Shown here in pieces: positions 24,202-38,284 of a stretch of 64,000 nt of DNA. Each line of letters begins with the position of its first letter. The stretch's first letter is position 1. Location: positions 2,799,614 through 2,863,613 of the forward strand of contig NC_089181.1 of the NCBI RefSeq assembly GCF_947507565.1, written 5' to 3'. Source of the stretch: Oscarella lobularis (taxonomy: Eukaryota; Porifera; Homoscleromorpha; Homosclerophorida; Oscarellidae). Under the pieces are notes generated by a model. It saw only the letters and a list, made by a program, of their open reading frames with translations. It did not search any database and was not told where the DNA came from. The position numbers were made by a program, and so were the translations under genes.

Positions 24202-24677
24202 TTAGTTGAATTCCTTAGCAAACGTTCCCTGCAAAAAATGAAGTACATGTACTGTAATTGGACGAGAATGCTTTCTCACCTCTTCAATTAGCGATTTTGC
24301 TGCTGTAGTCACACAAAATTGCTGGAGTTAACCGAGTGATTCCTCGAGAAAACGGCCAGTTCCTTACAGACGTCCGAAAGACACGGTAACGCCGCGACGG
24401 CTCGCAATTCTGACTTCGAAGCAAACTGGGACTCTGAGAGTCTATATTCCGCACGCAGTGGTCCGTGGTTCCTTCAACAGTCTCGATTTGAACCATTTGA
24501 CAGGCGAGAACGGCGGGTCGCGGCGCGGAGAAGACTATTCCAATGCTCTATAGCGCGCTAACCTACGTGTATCGAACTGTATCGAAGGAATTGCGGCGGC
24601 TTACATTCGTCGTCGACGACATCATTGTCGTCGTCGTCGTCGTCGTTCTGTAGGTTCTTGCCTTCGTTCTCCGCCAT
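24202..24677 (-). CDS. Unrecognised 102-residue protein
   Basis: Four exons (24677-24605, 24534-24368, 24321-24280, 24228-24202) join in phase with GT-AG introns. The start MAENEGKN is followed by an acidic run of six Asp encoded by GAC repeats. The middle part has RYRVFRTS, and the last two exons read FCVTTAAKSLIEEGTFAKEF before the stop. There is no signal peptide or membrane helix. The C-terminal segment looks conserved in style, but I cannot name the family. It lies just upstream of the GPCR, 297 bp from its start, on the same strand. The acceptor of exon 2 was chosen because it is the one that keeps the frame open. Confidence 0.55.
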
Positions 24678-27725
<3,048 letters not shown>

Positions 27726-27860
27726 TCTTCCTACGAAGGCGCTTGTCCCCGTGACTTTCGTGCTAAATTTGTCTGTTACGTAACAATGATGTAATGCACG
27801 TGACCGCTTCAAACCAACTCTGTTCTCTTCCGAAGCTGACGCACGAACGCCTCCTTAGAG
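27726..27860. promoter_or_regulatory. Bidirectional promoter interval TSTD2 / LC3
   Basis: Only 135 bp separate the two divergent start codons, so both 5' UTRs and promoters must fit here. It contains cacgtg (27797-27802), an E-box of the CLEAR/TFEB type. That is notable beside an autophagy gene, but a 6-base match is weak evidence. Confidence 0.45.
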
Positions 27861-28436
<576 letters not shown>

Positions 28437-28786
28437 ATGAACGTACAACCAGTCGAGTGGAATGTACATAGATCGAATCCTTGACTCTTTTTTCTTATTA
28501 GCCTGTTTTGTTTAATTATTCACTGTGTTTTACACTGTTAGTTTGCATTGGAAATTGTAGCCAATTATTTAATCATTCTCTTCAGTTCTCCTCTTTAAAA
28601 TAAGTGTCTCACAACACAAGGTTGCCAGTCTCTTAGAAACCAAGCAACGAAAAAAACCGTTTATATAGATAAGGTTGGCCAATTCGTCTCCTTAGCTACC
28701 CCGTTTCTACAGAACTAACAATTAACACTTAGTACCATAGTTCTCAATCAATGAACAAAGGGGTTTAAGCTTCCCGGTCCCAATAT

Positions 28787-31700
28787 CTAATCAGCCTGTC
28801 CCGACATACCACTATATGATAGCGACGACACTTCGCTGTACGTGTCTTCACCGCGAAAACTTTCGCTGAACTTGACATCCGATGTGGACGCCGCCGCCGC
28901 CGCCATATCGTCGTCTGGTGCCGGCGATCGCGCCGCCGCTACAAGCACGCGACGACTAATCGACGGCACCTGAACGACGGACGGAAGAAAAGCAGTTTCG
29001 TTTCGGCCTGGCTGCCGTCGAACTGGTCGTCTATCGCGCGCAGACTTGGAAAACAAGCTCCGCATCTCTCGTCCATTATTCGTCGGCGCGTGCGGCCTTT
29101 CGCCCGGCGAATGCGCAGACATTTCGGAAGGTTCCTCCCGCGTTTCGACCCCAACACCCTGAGCGACCTTTCTACGAATCTCACCGGGAGAATTGCCGTC
29201 GTCGATCGAGCCCGAAGCCAGGAAGAGAACTCCTTCTTTGATTGCTTCACTCGCGACTGCGGGCCGAACGGCTTCGCCGTACGACAAATCCTCGCTCTCC
29301 TCGGCTCGTTTCGAGTTGTCGGCGCCGATCACTTCGCCGAGACTGACGTCGTTTTCGTCGCCGAGTTGAGCGACTTCCACGAGCTCGCGAGCAAAATTGA
29401 CGCCCCGTTTAGCTTTCACCGACAACGAAGCCGACGACGAATCAGTCGCACTAAGAGCCGTTTCTTCAGGCGACTGCTCGAGAAAGGCTTCCAAAAAGCC
29501 TCTCACATCACCTTGGAATTCTAAACGAACGAACAGATATCGAGTTAGGAAGAAAAGAGTTGAGTAGAACTTACGCTCTCCGTCGAATGCTTCCTTCGAA
29601 ACGGCTTGACCTTTCGGTCTCTTCGTCAAACGGACGTCTCCCGGCGAAGCCGGAAATTCTCCTTCGCTGAGTTCATTTCCCTTTGCCGTCGTCGCTTCAG
29701 GTGACGACGACGACGGCGGCGGTCTTACCAACAGATACTCCCCTTCGGAAATTTCGGCATCGGTTGTCGATAGTGCCGTCGTCGTGTGATCCGGACGATC
29801 GCCGCTCGATGCTGCAGAGGAGGACGTCAACGACGACGTGCCGCTGACGGACAACGAATACGTCGGCGAACGAAGCGAGACCGAATTGTTGTGCTCCGAC
29901 GTTTGGGTTTCGGCGACAACGAGATTCACCACCTGCCGCGACGGACTAAATGAAAAGGAAATGAAAAGGAAATGACGCAAAAGCCATAGGGTAGAACAAA
30001 CTGACGTTTCCAAGTTTTCCGACTCAACGAACGAGTGGCCGCCGCCGCCGTTCTCGTCGTCGTCGTTTCTTTCCTCTTCCGATAGACAGGGTGTGCTAAT
30101 TTGCGCTACGTCGTCGCCGGGAATAGACGACTTGTTTGAACTGGCAGTATCCGACGGAGTCAGTTCTCTAGTCGTCACCGCTTGATCAATAAACGGTGAT
30201 TTGAACGGCGAAAGGACATCTCCATCCTCCTCTTCTTCTCTCTCCGATTCGGAACGGAGAGGAATTTCTTGGTCCACGGGCGACGGTGGCGGCGTGACGG
30301 ACGGCGTTGCGACTTTTTGACTTTGAACGACTCTATCTTCTTCTTCTTCCACCGACGCCGCCGGCGACGGTGATCGCGTCGGAAGCGGCGTTGCAACGGT
30401 CGAAGAAGAGGACTGCGACGACAGAGGCGGAGTTTTCTTCTCGTGTTCGACGCCGGTAGCTGCGGCAGTTTGACGACGCCACGCTTTGGAAACCATATCC
30501 GTCACAACGGCCCGTTTAAGACGATCGACAAGGTCTTCGTCAACGGAAAGACGCGCTTCAGCGAAAATTCGAACAATAGACGAGCTAAGAGCTAAGGAGA
30601 AAAACACATGAAAGAATTCCGAATAAAAATTGCTTGCGTGTGCAAATACCTGCTTCTTCGTCGGAAAACGACGCGGATTCGTCCACTGAAACGTCGCCGC
30701 TTTCAGGTCGATGCTGGACATCGACACGAGCCTTCAGCTCGCGTTCAATCCTGCAACAGGGGGGAAGATGAGGAATACTGCGCGCCGTATAAAAAAACTA
30801 CGAACCATTCTCGCGCAAATTGTTCAACATCGTTGCTTTGTTCTTCCGCTGCGGCGACGACGAAATGGCCTTCGACTCGAGGAGGTTGACCGGTGAGTGT
30901 CAGAGCGGCTCGATCGACGTTTGGAAGACGCCCGCCTTCCAATTCAACCGTCTCTTGAAGACGCGCTTCGCTCTCGGTAAAAATTTCTTCCTCATCTTCT
31001 TGCAATTCTGCCTTGTCGCCTCCCGCGTCGTCGTCGTCGTCGTCGTTCCCAGGCTGATTAGACGCGGTTCCAATTAGAGAAAAACCGACAAAGCAAGAGA
31101 AAAAAATACCGCATACATATGCATCGACGCGAGCAAAGTGATCGAATTTTCGGACGACATCCGATGCCGTATCACTACGCTGCGTGGGCTAAAAGTCAAT
31201 ATAGGACAGATGGTGCAGGGTGAGTGGAATCCCCTCACCTGGTCTCTTTCATTAGCATCAATGCTTACGTGGGGTAGTGCCTAAAAAACAAGACACCGTT
31301 CTATAAAAAGCGAACGAGAATAATGCATTGACGATGACCTCGAGAGTTAAGCGAGGGAGGACTCTATCTGCATTGTCGCCACCGTCGCTTCTTCCCGCTT
31401 GAATGGCAACGTCGATCCGATTACTCGTACCGCCGTCGTCCGTCGCATCGCTTTTCGCTTCGTCCGACCACGCCTGACGCGGCACGCTGAGGGGGATCGC
31501 TGTCGGATAAATGATCCGCGCGGCAGCGGCGGCGGCGACGGCGGGCGCGGCGCGGGGCTCAAAGGCCACCGTTTTGTGACGAACAGCAGTCGGCGGCACG
31601 AAATGAGGCTGTTTCCGGTCGAATGGAGCTTTTACCGGTTTATTTCCGGTCTAGGGAGCGGTTCGAACGAAATCCGTTTCTATTGCTGCCTGCTGTACCT

Positions 31701-34700
31701 TTTTTCCTTTTGTCTTGCTATCGATTGTAGCCACTTCTTTCCGTTTACTTGGCAGTTTTCGCACGTAGGCCGATCCGGTTCGACGAGCGAAATTCTGCTT
31801 TTTCTTCTTCGTTTTCGAGCCGTCCACTTGCTCGTCGCGCGCAAACGAGACGGCACGACGCGACGACGACTCGCGAGCAATTTCGACCTGAAAAATAAAA
31901 CCCCCGACTACCTGACGTCCAGCAAACACCAGCAAGATCGATCTAATCGTACGTGAATTTCGCGACGAATCGCCTCGACATTGCGAGCGACGTCTCGTCG
32001 AATCGAATCCAAAGTGCCGTCCCTCCTGTGTGCGACGGATATGCAGTCAGCGCATTCGTATGCAAGCGCGCGCGCCCGTGCGTGAATTAGAATTACGTGA
32101 AGGGATCGATATCGTAGAGCGATCGGGCTTCGTGCTCGCGTCGAATCGCCTCCAAATTGTCGTCTAAATTTCGACGCGATTCGTTGCACCGAGCGAGAAT
32201 GTCTTCGGCATCGAGCCAACGCTGATCGATCGTTGATAAGAAGACCGGTGCCGATGCGAGGCTTCTTCCGTTCTAAGAGCCCAGCTTATGGGAAACAAAC
32301 ATCGTACGCGCAGTCGGGGACCTCATTCTTTACGTTTCGTTGGCGCCATTCGGTCGTTCTCTGTCGAGGAATGAAAACAGTGAAAAAAATAGATCCGACT
32401 AAGTTGCACGGATTAACCGTTCGTAGGTCGACTAGTTGCTTTTTGAGCAATTCCAGACGATGTTCCATGCGACAGAAACGATTTTCATTCCTAAAACAAC
32501 CGTTTCTTATCCCATCAGACAAACAAAATAGAAAGGGAGCAGACAAAACCGGAAAGATTGGGTTCAGTTTATTTGGACAATCGTCAGTTCAGTTGTTTGT
32601 TCGACCCCGACTCAACTGTTATGGATCTGACACCAGAAGAAAGCGACGTCGGCGACGTCGGCGTCGGCGTCGTGCATCCCAGCGCTATTCTAATCTACTT
32701 CCCCTCGGACCACACACGCAAAACTAATAAATGCATTGAATCGAAGATGGGTCCCCAGCGGCTCCAGTCAGCAATTAAAACCCGCTGTGAACTAAACAGG
32801 ACGTCTCTCTCTAATTCCCACGCAAATACGGCGGACGTTCCGATTTAGAGTGATGTGTCATGGATTTTCGGGGGCGGCAAGTGTAAGTGCATATTTACAT
32901 TCTCTCTAGAGAAGCATAGTCGTCGCCATAAAGATAATAGTCTAACTAATGCAAAGGTTCCTTTCTCTCTCTGTCACTGTCTCTCCGCATTATTCTATGC
33001 TCCCCTCCCCTCACTATTTTTCCTTTTTGAACAAATCGCCGCCGCCCGTCGCGGCCATAATCGTTTCGATTTCGGCCTGCATGAACGCCCACGGCGTCGA
33101 ATTGCCGGCAACGGGACACCGTTGACCGCTCGGACAAAAGACGTCCGTGCCTTCGCGCTTCGCCGTTCGTATCGACTCGCGCGAGCACGAGAAGCAGAAT
33201 TTGTGCGGAGTCATTGACGGGCACTGAACGAAACGCGTGTCCTGCAGCGGACAGCGGCACGTGAGGCAAAAAAGCGACGACGCAACGGGAAATGACTTTC
33301 CGACCGTCGACGAATAGGCGGCGGCAGCCATCATACCTCGCCCGTACGCCATCAAATTCGGCATCGAACCGAACGGCGGCGACAAGGTGCCGTTAACCCC
33401 ACCGCCGCCGTTCGGCGAATGGGCGGGACTAGGATGCACGTGCGACGAACTCCGAACCGAGTCGACGGCACTGCCCGGCGAAACGTGACCGGCATCGCCG
33501 CCGTTGACTCGGCCGGATAGCGACGTTTCGTGCACAGAATCGCCGCTGCCACTTGAACGTCCGTCGTAACGTTTGGGAGCCGAATCGCCACCGTTTTCAT
33601 GTATGTCGCCGCCGCCGCCGCCACCGCGCGCTCGACGTCGTCTGTCGATTCGCACAAACGGACTGGGTAGGTACGGAAATTTCGGATCCAAATTTGCAGC
33701 GGGCATCAACTCCGAACTAATGGGAGCGCGAAAATATCGAGCCGCTTCCGGTAAAAAATCGGAGAGAAGACGCCAATCGCCGTGAACTCGTTCGTACTCC
33801 AAGTCCTTGTATCCGCTCGACGACGTCGAATAGCGACCGTTGAAACCCATTTTTTCGCGATAGTCGGCGTACATGTGTTTTCCGGTCGCTGACACGCTCT
33901 GGAAGACGTTGCTCGAACCGGGAGGATATTCGATGTAGATTTTCAATTCGCTCTCGCCGTTGCCGCGAACGATTGCGTCGAAGGAAAAAACGCGACCGAC
34001 GAGACTGGGATCTTTGACGAGTCGCACGTTGAACGGCACGCACTTGTTCAATCCGACGAGCGTGTCGCGTGCAATCGCCTGCGCCGTCGTCGTCGTCGTC
34101 GTCGTCGTGGACGACGGTGGTAGCGGCGGCGGCGGCGGCAGAGACGGATAGTGTTGATTTGTTGTAGGCGGTAGCCGATGAACAGCTGCTGCCGCTGACG
34201 GCGAAGGTAAGCCGCCCGCTGATTTTATTTCGTCGTAGCGACTCTTGTAGGCGAGCGAAGTGACGTTGTGAGGAATCGGATGATGATCGTTGTTTGTCGT
34301 ATAGTCGAGAGGAGCGCCGCCGCCGCCGCCGCCGTTGCCGTTTGACGTGCTACTACCGTGTCGCATTCGTCTTTCCTCGTCGTTCGACGCCGCCGCGGCG
34401 GCGACGACTTCGGTGGTGCGAACGGCGACGTCGTTCACGTGGGCTCGACGCATTTTACGCGCCGCGTGTATGACCTCTTCGACGCGATCGGCTCCCTCGT
34501 AATTGCAACAGCCTCGACATACGAGCTCGGAGAAATCGGTCAAGACCGCCCAGGGACTGTGAGGTAAATCGCAGAGGTAGCATTTTCGACGGGCCGGAAC
34601 ACCGTACCGAGATGCCATCCCGTGCGACGATCGAGAACGAATGACGCAAATGGGGGACGTCGCGCGGGTCCACTACAGGAAGGGCTGTTGTGTTAACCAA

Positions 34701-37599
34701 CTGCCGAGACCCCAAACATTGACCGGAGGCCCAATAACTAACAATAAACTCAGATACGTTTCTCTCGTCGTGCTCATCTAATGCACATAATTCGGCCCAC
34801 GACGTGAGCGTAATGAGTGCTAATGGAAAAGATCAATTTTCGACGGATGTTCAAGCCGCAAGGCAGTCAAATGACTCCTGGCACCGACATAATACATTTA
34901 GCTCATGTTTATTCAGGCAGTCCCAAACGAGAAAGAAAAACATCGACGACCGCCAATCTCGGAGCGGACATGTTTTGCTAGGGAGGGGAAACACTATCGT
35001 CGTCGCGTCTCGGGTCCGTTCTGACGCTCGAGTCGGTCAGTACAAAAGAAACATGAGAGAACGGGGAGGGGAGGGGCGGGGAGGGGCGGGAAGGGCAGTA
35101 CGAACGTCGTCGCATTGACTCAAATCGAATTCATTTCTTCGCCAATAGAAGAAATGCTTATCAGTACGGTGCACCGAGCCCAATTCGCAATGCCACTTAC
35201 ACGGATTCCACCCTACCCAGTCTCATTAGGCGAATGCCAACGACATCAAGTCCTTTGGCATGGCATGTTGCACGCGCCAACTGGTGGCAAAAACTAATGA
35301 ACGCGCGTGCGCCAATCGTTCTCCCCCCCAGTTTGCCGACAATATCACATGACGGCCAAGTAAACGTATCAGAGAGAGAGACAGAGACAGAGAGAAAGGA
35401 GGGGGTATTGAATTCGACCTCTAACCCCCTCTAACCCCCTCTAACCCCGCCAACAAATGACTATTGCTTGCCCTCGGACCCGGGTCAACATATTCCTAAG
35501 AAGGGTATCTTTAAACAAGACTACCCGTAGAAAGGTCAAGGCAGCCAGCCAACTGATAGGACTATCTATGCGCATGTACGTACGTCGCCACCGCCGCCGC
35601 CAAAGCGGACGTCGCTTTGTCGCAAAAATAAAACCCCGCGCTTACCGTCTAGCCGCCGACGTTTGGACTGCCGTCGCGCTTTCTAGACTGCTACTGTTGT
35701 CAATTGAAACAATTTCCTCTCGTTTCCGTCCATCTAAAACAACAAAATCGAAATGGCTGGAGCAGACAGTCAAGCAAAAGTGCATGCCTTCCATTCCATC
35801 AAGACAGCTACTATCAGTGTCCGAAACCACCGTTTGCCTCGTCCTTAGACAGTCGGATCGAGTCGGCACCGGTGTAACCCTTCGCGGTAGCGGAGTGGCC
35901 AGAATGTCGCCGTCGACCGGCAACAATGACTGAGGGGGAGCGGAGACTACTGGTGGTGGTGGTGGTGGTGGATGAGAATGAGTCACGGTTCTTGCTAGCT
36001 GTGCCTACAACGCGGCACCTATTGATCTAAATTCTACTCTCGTCGTTTTCCTATTACTTGTATATCGGCGTGTCTTTCGTGAAGTCGTTCGAGTTGGCCC
36101 AGTCGAACGTCGGCGTAACGATCGGCCTGCTCTTGAAATCGGCGCTGTCTCGCCGTCATGTCGGCTTCTTGTCGATCGCGTAGCGCATGCAATTGCGATA
36201 CGAGACCGGCGACCTGAGACGTTAGCGCCTGCGACGCCTTGAAAGAAAAACACAGTGCTAAAACGTCAGACAAAAAAGTCTCTAGAGAACCTGTACATAG
36301 GGTCCAGACGACGTTATTGCTGCGGTGGCGGCGGTGGCGGCGGCGGCGGCTGCAGCTGCCGTCGCCGCCGCCGCAGTGGAAGTTTGGTCTGCAGGTAAAG
36401 AGTCCCCGTCATTTTTCTTTTTTACAGGCGATTCAGATATTTGCGGTCGCGATAGAAGGACTCGTTTAGGTTGAACGGTGCGTTTTGCGACGGCTTGTTT
36501 TGCGTCATGTCTGCGCGAGAACGCTCGTAAGTGGGGGAAGAGAAGATAAAGGGCATTTCGCCGCTAATCGCACTTTTTGGCGAAGACCAGCCGACGTTGT
36601 TTACACGACGCCGTCGCAGACACAATGACGTCACGATCCCTAACTAAATATATAGCAAACGCGGAGAGGAAATCAGAAAAGGAATGTCGTGCGTGTGTTG
36701 TGGTACATACAAGTGCCGCCTTGCATTTGTCGCGCTGTTTTCGTTTCGACGCCCTGTCGAAGTCCACTTCCACTCTACACAAAAGAATTATTAGTTCCAT
36801 TGTAAGAGAAAAATCGATTATTACTACAACGCTGACATCGCGACTGCACGAGCTGGAGACTTGCGGATAGGTTAAATATATTCTCGCCCCCAGGGCCCCC
36901 CCGTTGCAGAATAGAAACGTATGTAAAAACGAAAACCTTACTATGCGCCCCCTTTATCGGGTTCACTGACCACACTCTATAGAACGTTCTCGTCGTCGTT
37001 CCGTTTATAAATCTGTCCTATTTACGTCCAATAATGATAATTTTCTACGAAAATTTCCGGATGTAGAGTTCTCTAACAATTCGATTTCTGTCTCGACGTT
37101 GACGAGGACATCGAGACAGAAATCGTATAAACGTCCTCCTACTAGTTACAACTATTACAACCTGACGTTTCGGCTCGCGTTCGTCTGAAGTCACGATATC
37201 GCTTTCTTTGGAAATTGGAAGAGGCGACGGAACGTCGTTCGTCGATTCGTTGGTGGTAACCACGGGCGACGATCCGGCGACGACGTACGGCGAGTCGATT
37301 TCGCGCAAATTGCCGGTGGGGAGTCGAACTCGTCGAATCGAGGAACCTGAGCCGAGGTTCGTTATAGTCGAGCCCGAATCGTCGTCCGTCAGCGATAAAT
37401 CGGTGAACGAAGAGTGAGGAGGACTTTCGTCGGCTTCCTTTGCTTCGATCGACGCTCGACGAGACGAATTCGAGCCCGCGTCGTCTTCCATGCTGCCTTC
37501 TATGTCGTTGACGGCGGCCAGCGTGACCGTTAGCAGTTCGGTTTTGGGAGAGGGACGCGGGATCCTCTCGCGGGGACCCGCTTCGATTTCGGTCAACAT
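28787..37599 (-). CDS. TALPID3: TALPID3 / KIAA0586 centrosomal protein, with a nested gene in one intron
   Basis: TALPID3 is a centriole-distal protein needed for ciliogenesis and Hedgehog signalling. Early exons are 37599-37162, 36774-36711, 36388-36291, 36237-36058, 36004-35646 and 32490-32418, all in matching phase. Landmarks in the human order are an alanine-rich segment, then a coiled coil (LGQLERLHERHADIQ), then PLPRRVTPVP, then NLDDNLEAIRREHEARSLY near 32.1 kb. Next come KVQQAAIETDF near 31.7 kb, RIIYPTAIPL, REW followed by IERELKARVDV near 30.7 kb, TPSVTPPPSP, and two SEGE motifs near 29.7 kb. The first exon is acidic and serine-rich and its start is the least certain part. The 3.2-kb intron 32491-35645 contains the IRF2BP gene. 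The 5' end is divergent from TIMM9. Confidence 0.75.
33014..34618 (-). CDS. IRF2BP: IRF2-binding protein family transcriptional co-regulator
   Basis: A single-exon 534-residue protein. The N-terminus is the IRF2BP zinc finger (RKCYLCDLPHSPWAVLTDF, then CRGCCNYEGADRVEEVI). The middle is low-complexity with Gly, Pro and Thr runs and includes a conserved block (LVKDPSLVGRVFSFDA, YADYREKMG, ARYFRAPIS). The C-terminus is the family RING-like finger (CLTCRCPLQDTRFVQC, HKFCFSCSRESI, CPSGQRCPV). IRF2BP proteins are nuclear co-repressors or co-activators. Animal IRF2BP genes are usually intronless or nearly so. This one lies entirely inside a TALPID3 intron on the same strand. CGN-repeat runs encode most of the homopolymer stretches. 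Confidence 0.92.
   Translation of the reverse strand: MASRYGVPARRKCYLCDLPHSPWAVLTDFSELVCRGCCNYEGADRVEEVIHAARKMRRAHVNDVAVRTTEVVAAAAASNDEERRMRHGSSTSNGNGGGGGGAPLDYTTNNDHHPIPHNVTSLAYKSRYDEIKSAGGLPSPSAAAAVHRLPPTTNQHYPSLPPPPPLPPSSTTTTTTTTAQAIARDTLVGLNKCVPFNVRLVKDPSLVGRVFSFDAIVRGNGESELKIYIEYPPGSSNVFQSVSATGKHMYADYREKMGFNGRYSTSSSGYKDLEYERVHGDWRLLSDFLPEAARYFRAPISSELMPAANLDPKFPYLPSPFVRIDRRRRARGGGGGGDIHENGGDSAPKRYDGRSSGSGDSVHETSLSGRVNGGDAGHVSPGSAVDSVRSSSHVHPSPAHSPNGGGGVNGTLSPPFGSMPNLMAYGRGMMAAAAYSSTVGKSFPVASSLFCLTCRCPLQDTRFVQCPSMTPHKFCFSCSRESIRTAKREGTDVFCPSGQRCPVAGNSTPWAFMQAEIETIMAATGGGDLFKKEK
34619..35645. other. Upstream region of the nested IRF2BP gene (TALPID3 intron)
   Basis: I see no coding exon here. 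It should contain the IRF2BP promoter. Features are a G-rich tract at 35055-35095 (ggggaggggaggggcggggaggggcggg, possible G-quadruplex or Sp1-type sites), a run of gagaga near 35371-35396, and three tandem copies of ctaaccccctctaacccc-like sequence near 35420-35450. Confidence 0.45.
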
Positions 37600-37746
37600 G
37601 AGATTTCCGACAGCTCTTAGTCGTTCGTTGGCGCGAACAAAAGCGAAAATGGCGAGAAACGAACGTTTGCGCGGGGCTTGAAATTCGAGAGGAACGTTCA
37701 AGTGCGACTGCGCGGAAAAGAACGTTAGGTGTGGGTGTGGTGCACA
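37600..37746. promoter_or_regulatory. Bidirectional promoter interval TALPID3 / TIMM9
   Basis: The divergent starts of TALPID3 (37599, minus) and TIMM9 (37747, plus) are 147 bp apart. The interval must hold both 5' UTRs and promoters. This rests on gene orientation and on the TALPID3 start choice. Confidence 0.4.
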
Positions 37747-38114
37747 ATGACTCCATCGCAGCAGGAACAACTCGAAATGCACCAGGCAGGCGAACGAAGG
37801 CACTTCCCTTATAAAAAAAATGACGCCTTCGTTTAGTTTAAAGACTTTTTGTCGACTTACAATCGCCTATCCGAAATCTGCTTTGCCGATTGCGTAAACG
37901 ACTTCACTTCGCGAAATGTGACGTCATCAGAGGTAAAGAAGGAGCTCGAGCGAAAAGTGTGACCCCCATTCGAATCGAATAGGACAAATGCATGTCGCAC
38001 TGCGTGGAAAAATTCCTGAAAATCACGCAACGCGCATCGCAACGCCTACAAGAGCACCAGGCCTTGCAAATGGAAGCGATGGGAGCGCCGTCGATGGCAA
38101 CGCCGAATACGTAG
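37747..38114 (+). CDS. TIMM9: Mitochondrial import chaperone Tim9
   Basis: Three exons, 37747-37785, 37837-37932 and 37983-38114, give 88 residues; human TIMM9 has 89. The twin CX3C motifs are CFADC (37879-37893) and CMSHC (37989-38003). [11 protein letters not shown] precedes the first, and [18 protein letters not shown] follows the second, as in Tim9. With Tim10 it forms the hexameric chaperone of the mitochondrial intermembrane space. The first intron (37786-37836) has no GT anywhere near its 5' end and must use a GC donor (cag/gcaggc). A misleading minus-strand frame covers the same bases. The gene is divergent from TALPID3 and convergent with RAB32. Confidence 0.92.
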
Positions 38115-38284
38115 CAGCATAGAGAAAAACCCGGTTGCTAGCGTGCCGCCAATACTGTAGTACCGCCAATACTGACTGTAGTACCCCCCTCAAAAAGCAC
38201 TGCCAAAATGCTAAATTATAAAAATAGAACCCGTTAAATGAAATGGTGATAATGACGATGATGATGCCGTGCGCCGTTCAATCA

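Noticed and set aside
35420-35450. ctaacccc repeats as an interstitial telomere
   Set aside because: Only about three imperfect copies of a longer unit, not TTAGGG-type repeats.
36422-36634. Open minus frame reading MPFIFSSPTYERSRADM...RDRKYLNR as a TALPID3 exon
   Set aside because: Its exit phase does not fit the alanine-rich exon at 36388. Splicing 36711 directly to 36388 is in phase and matches family order.
37857-38042. Minus-strand open frame ([18 protein letters not shown]...) that could be a 5' exon of the TALPID3 region
   Set aside because: The plus strand of the same bases encodes TIMM9 with both CX3C motifs and correct splice sites, so the minus frame is a shadow.
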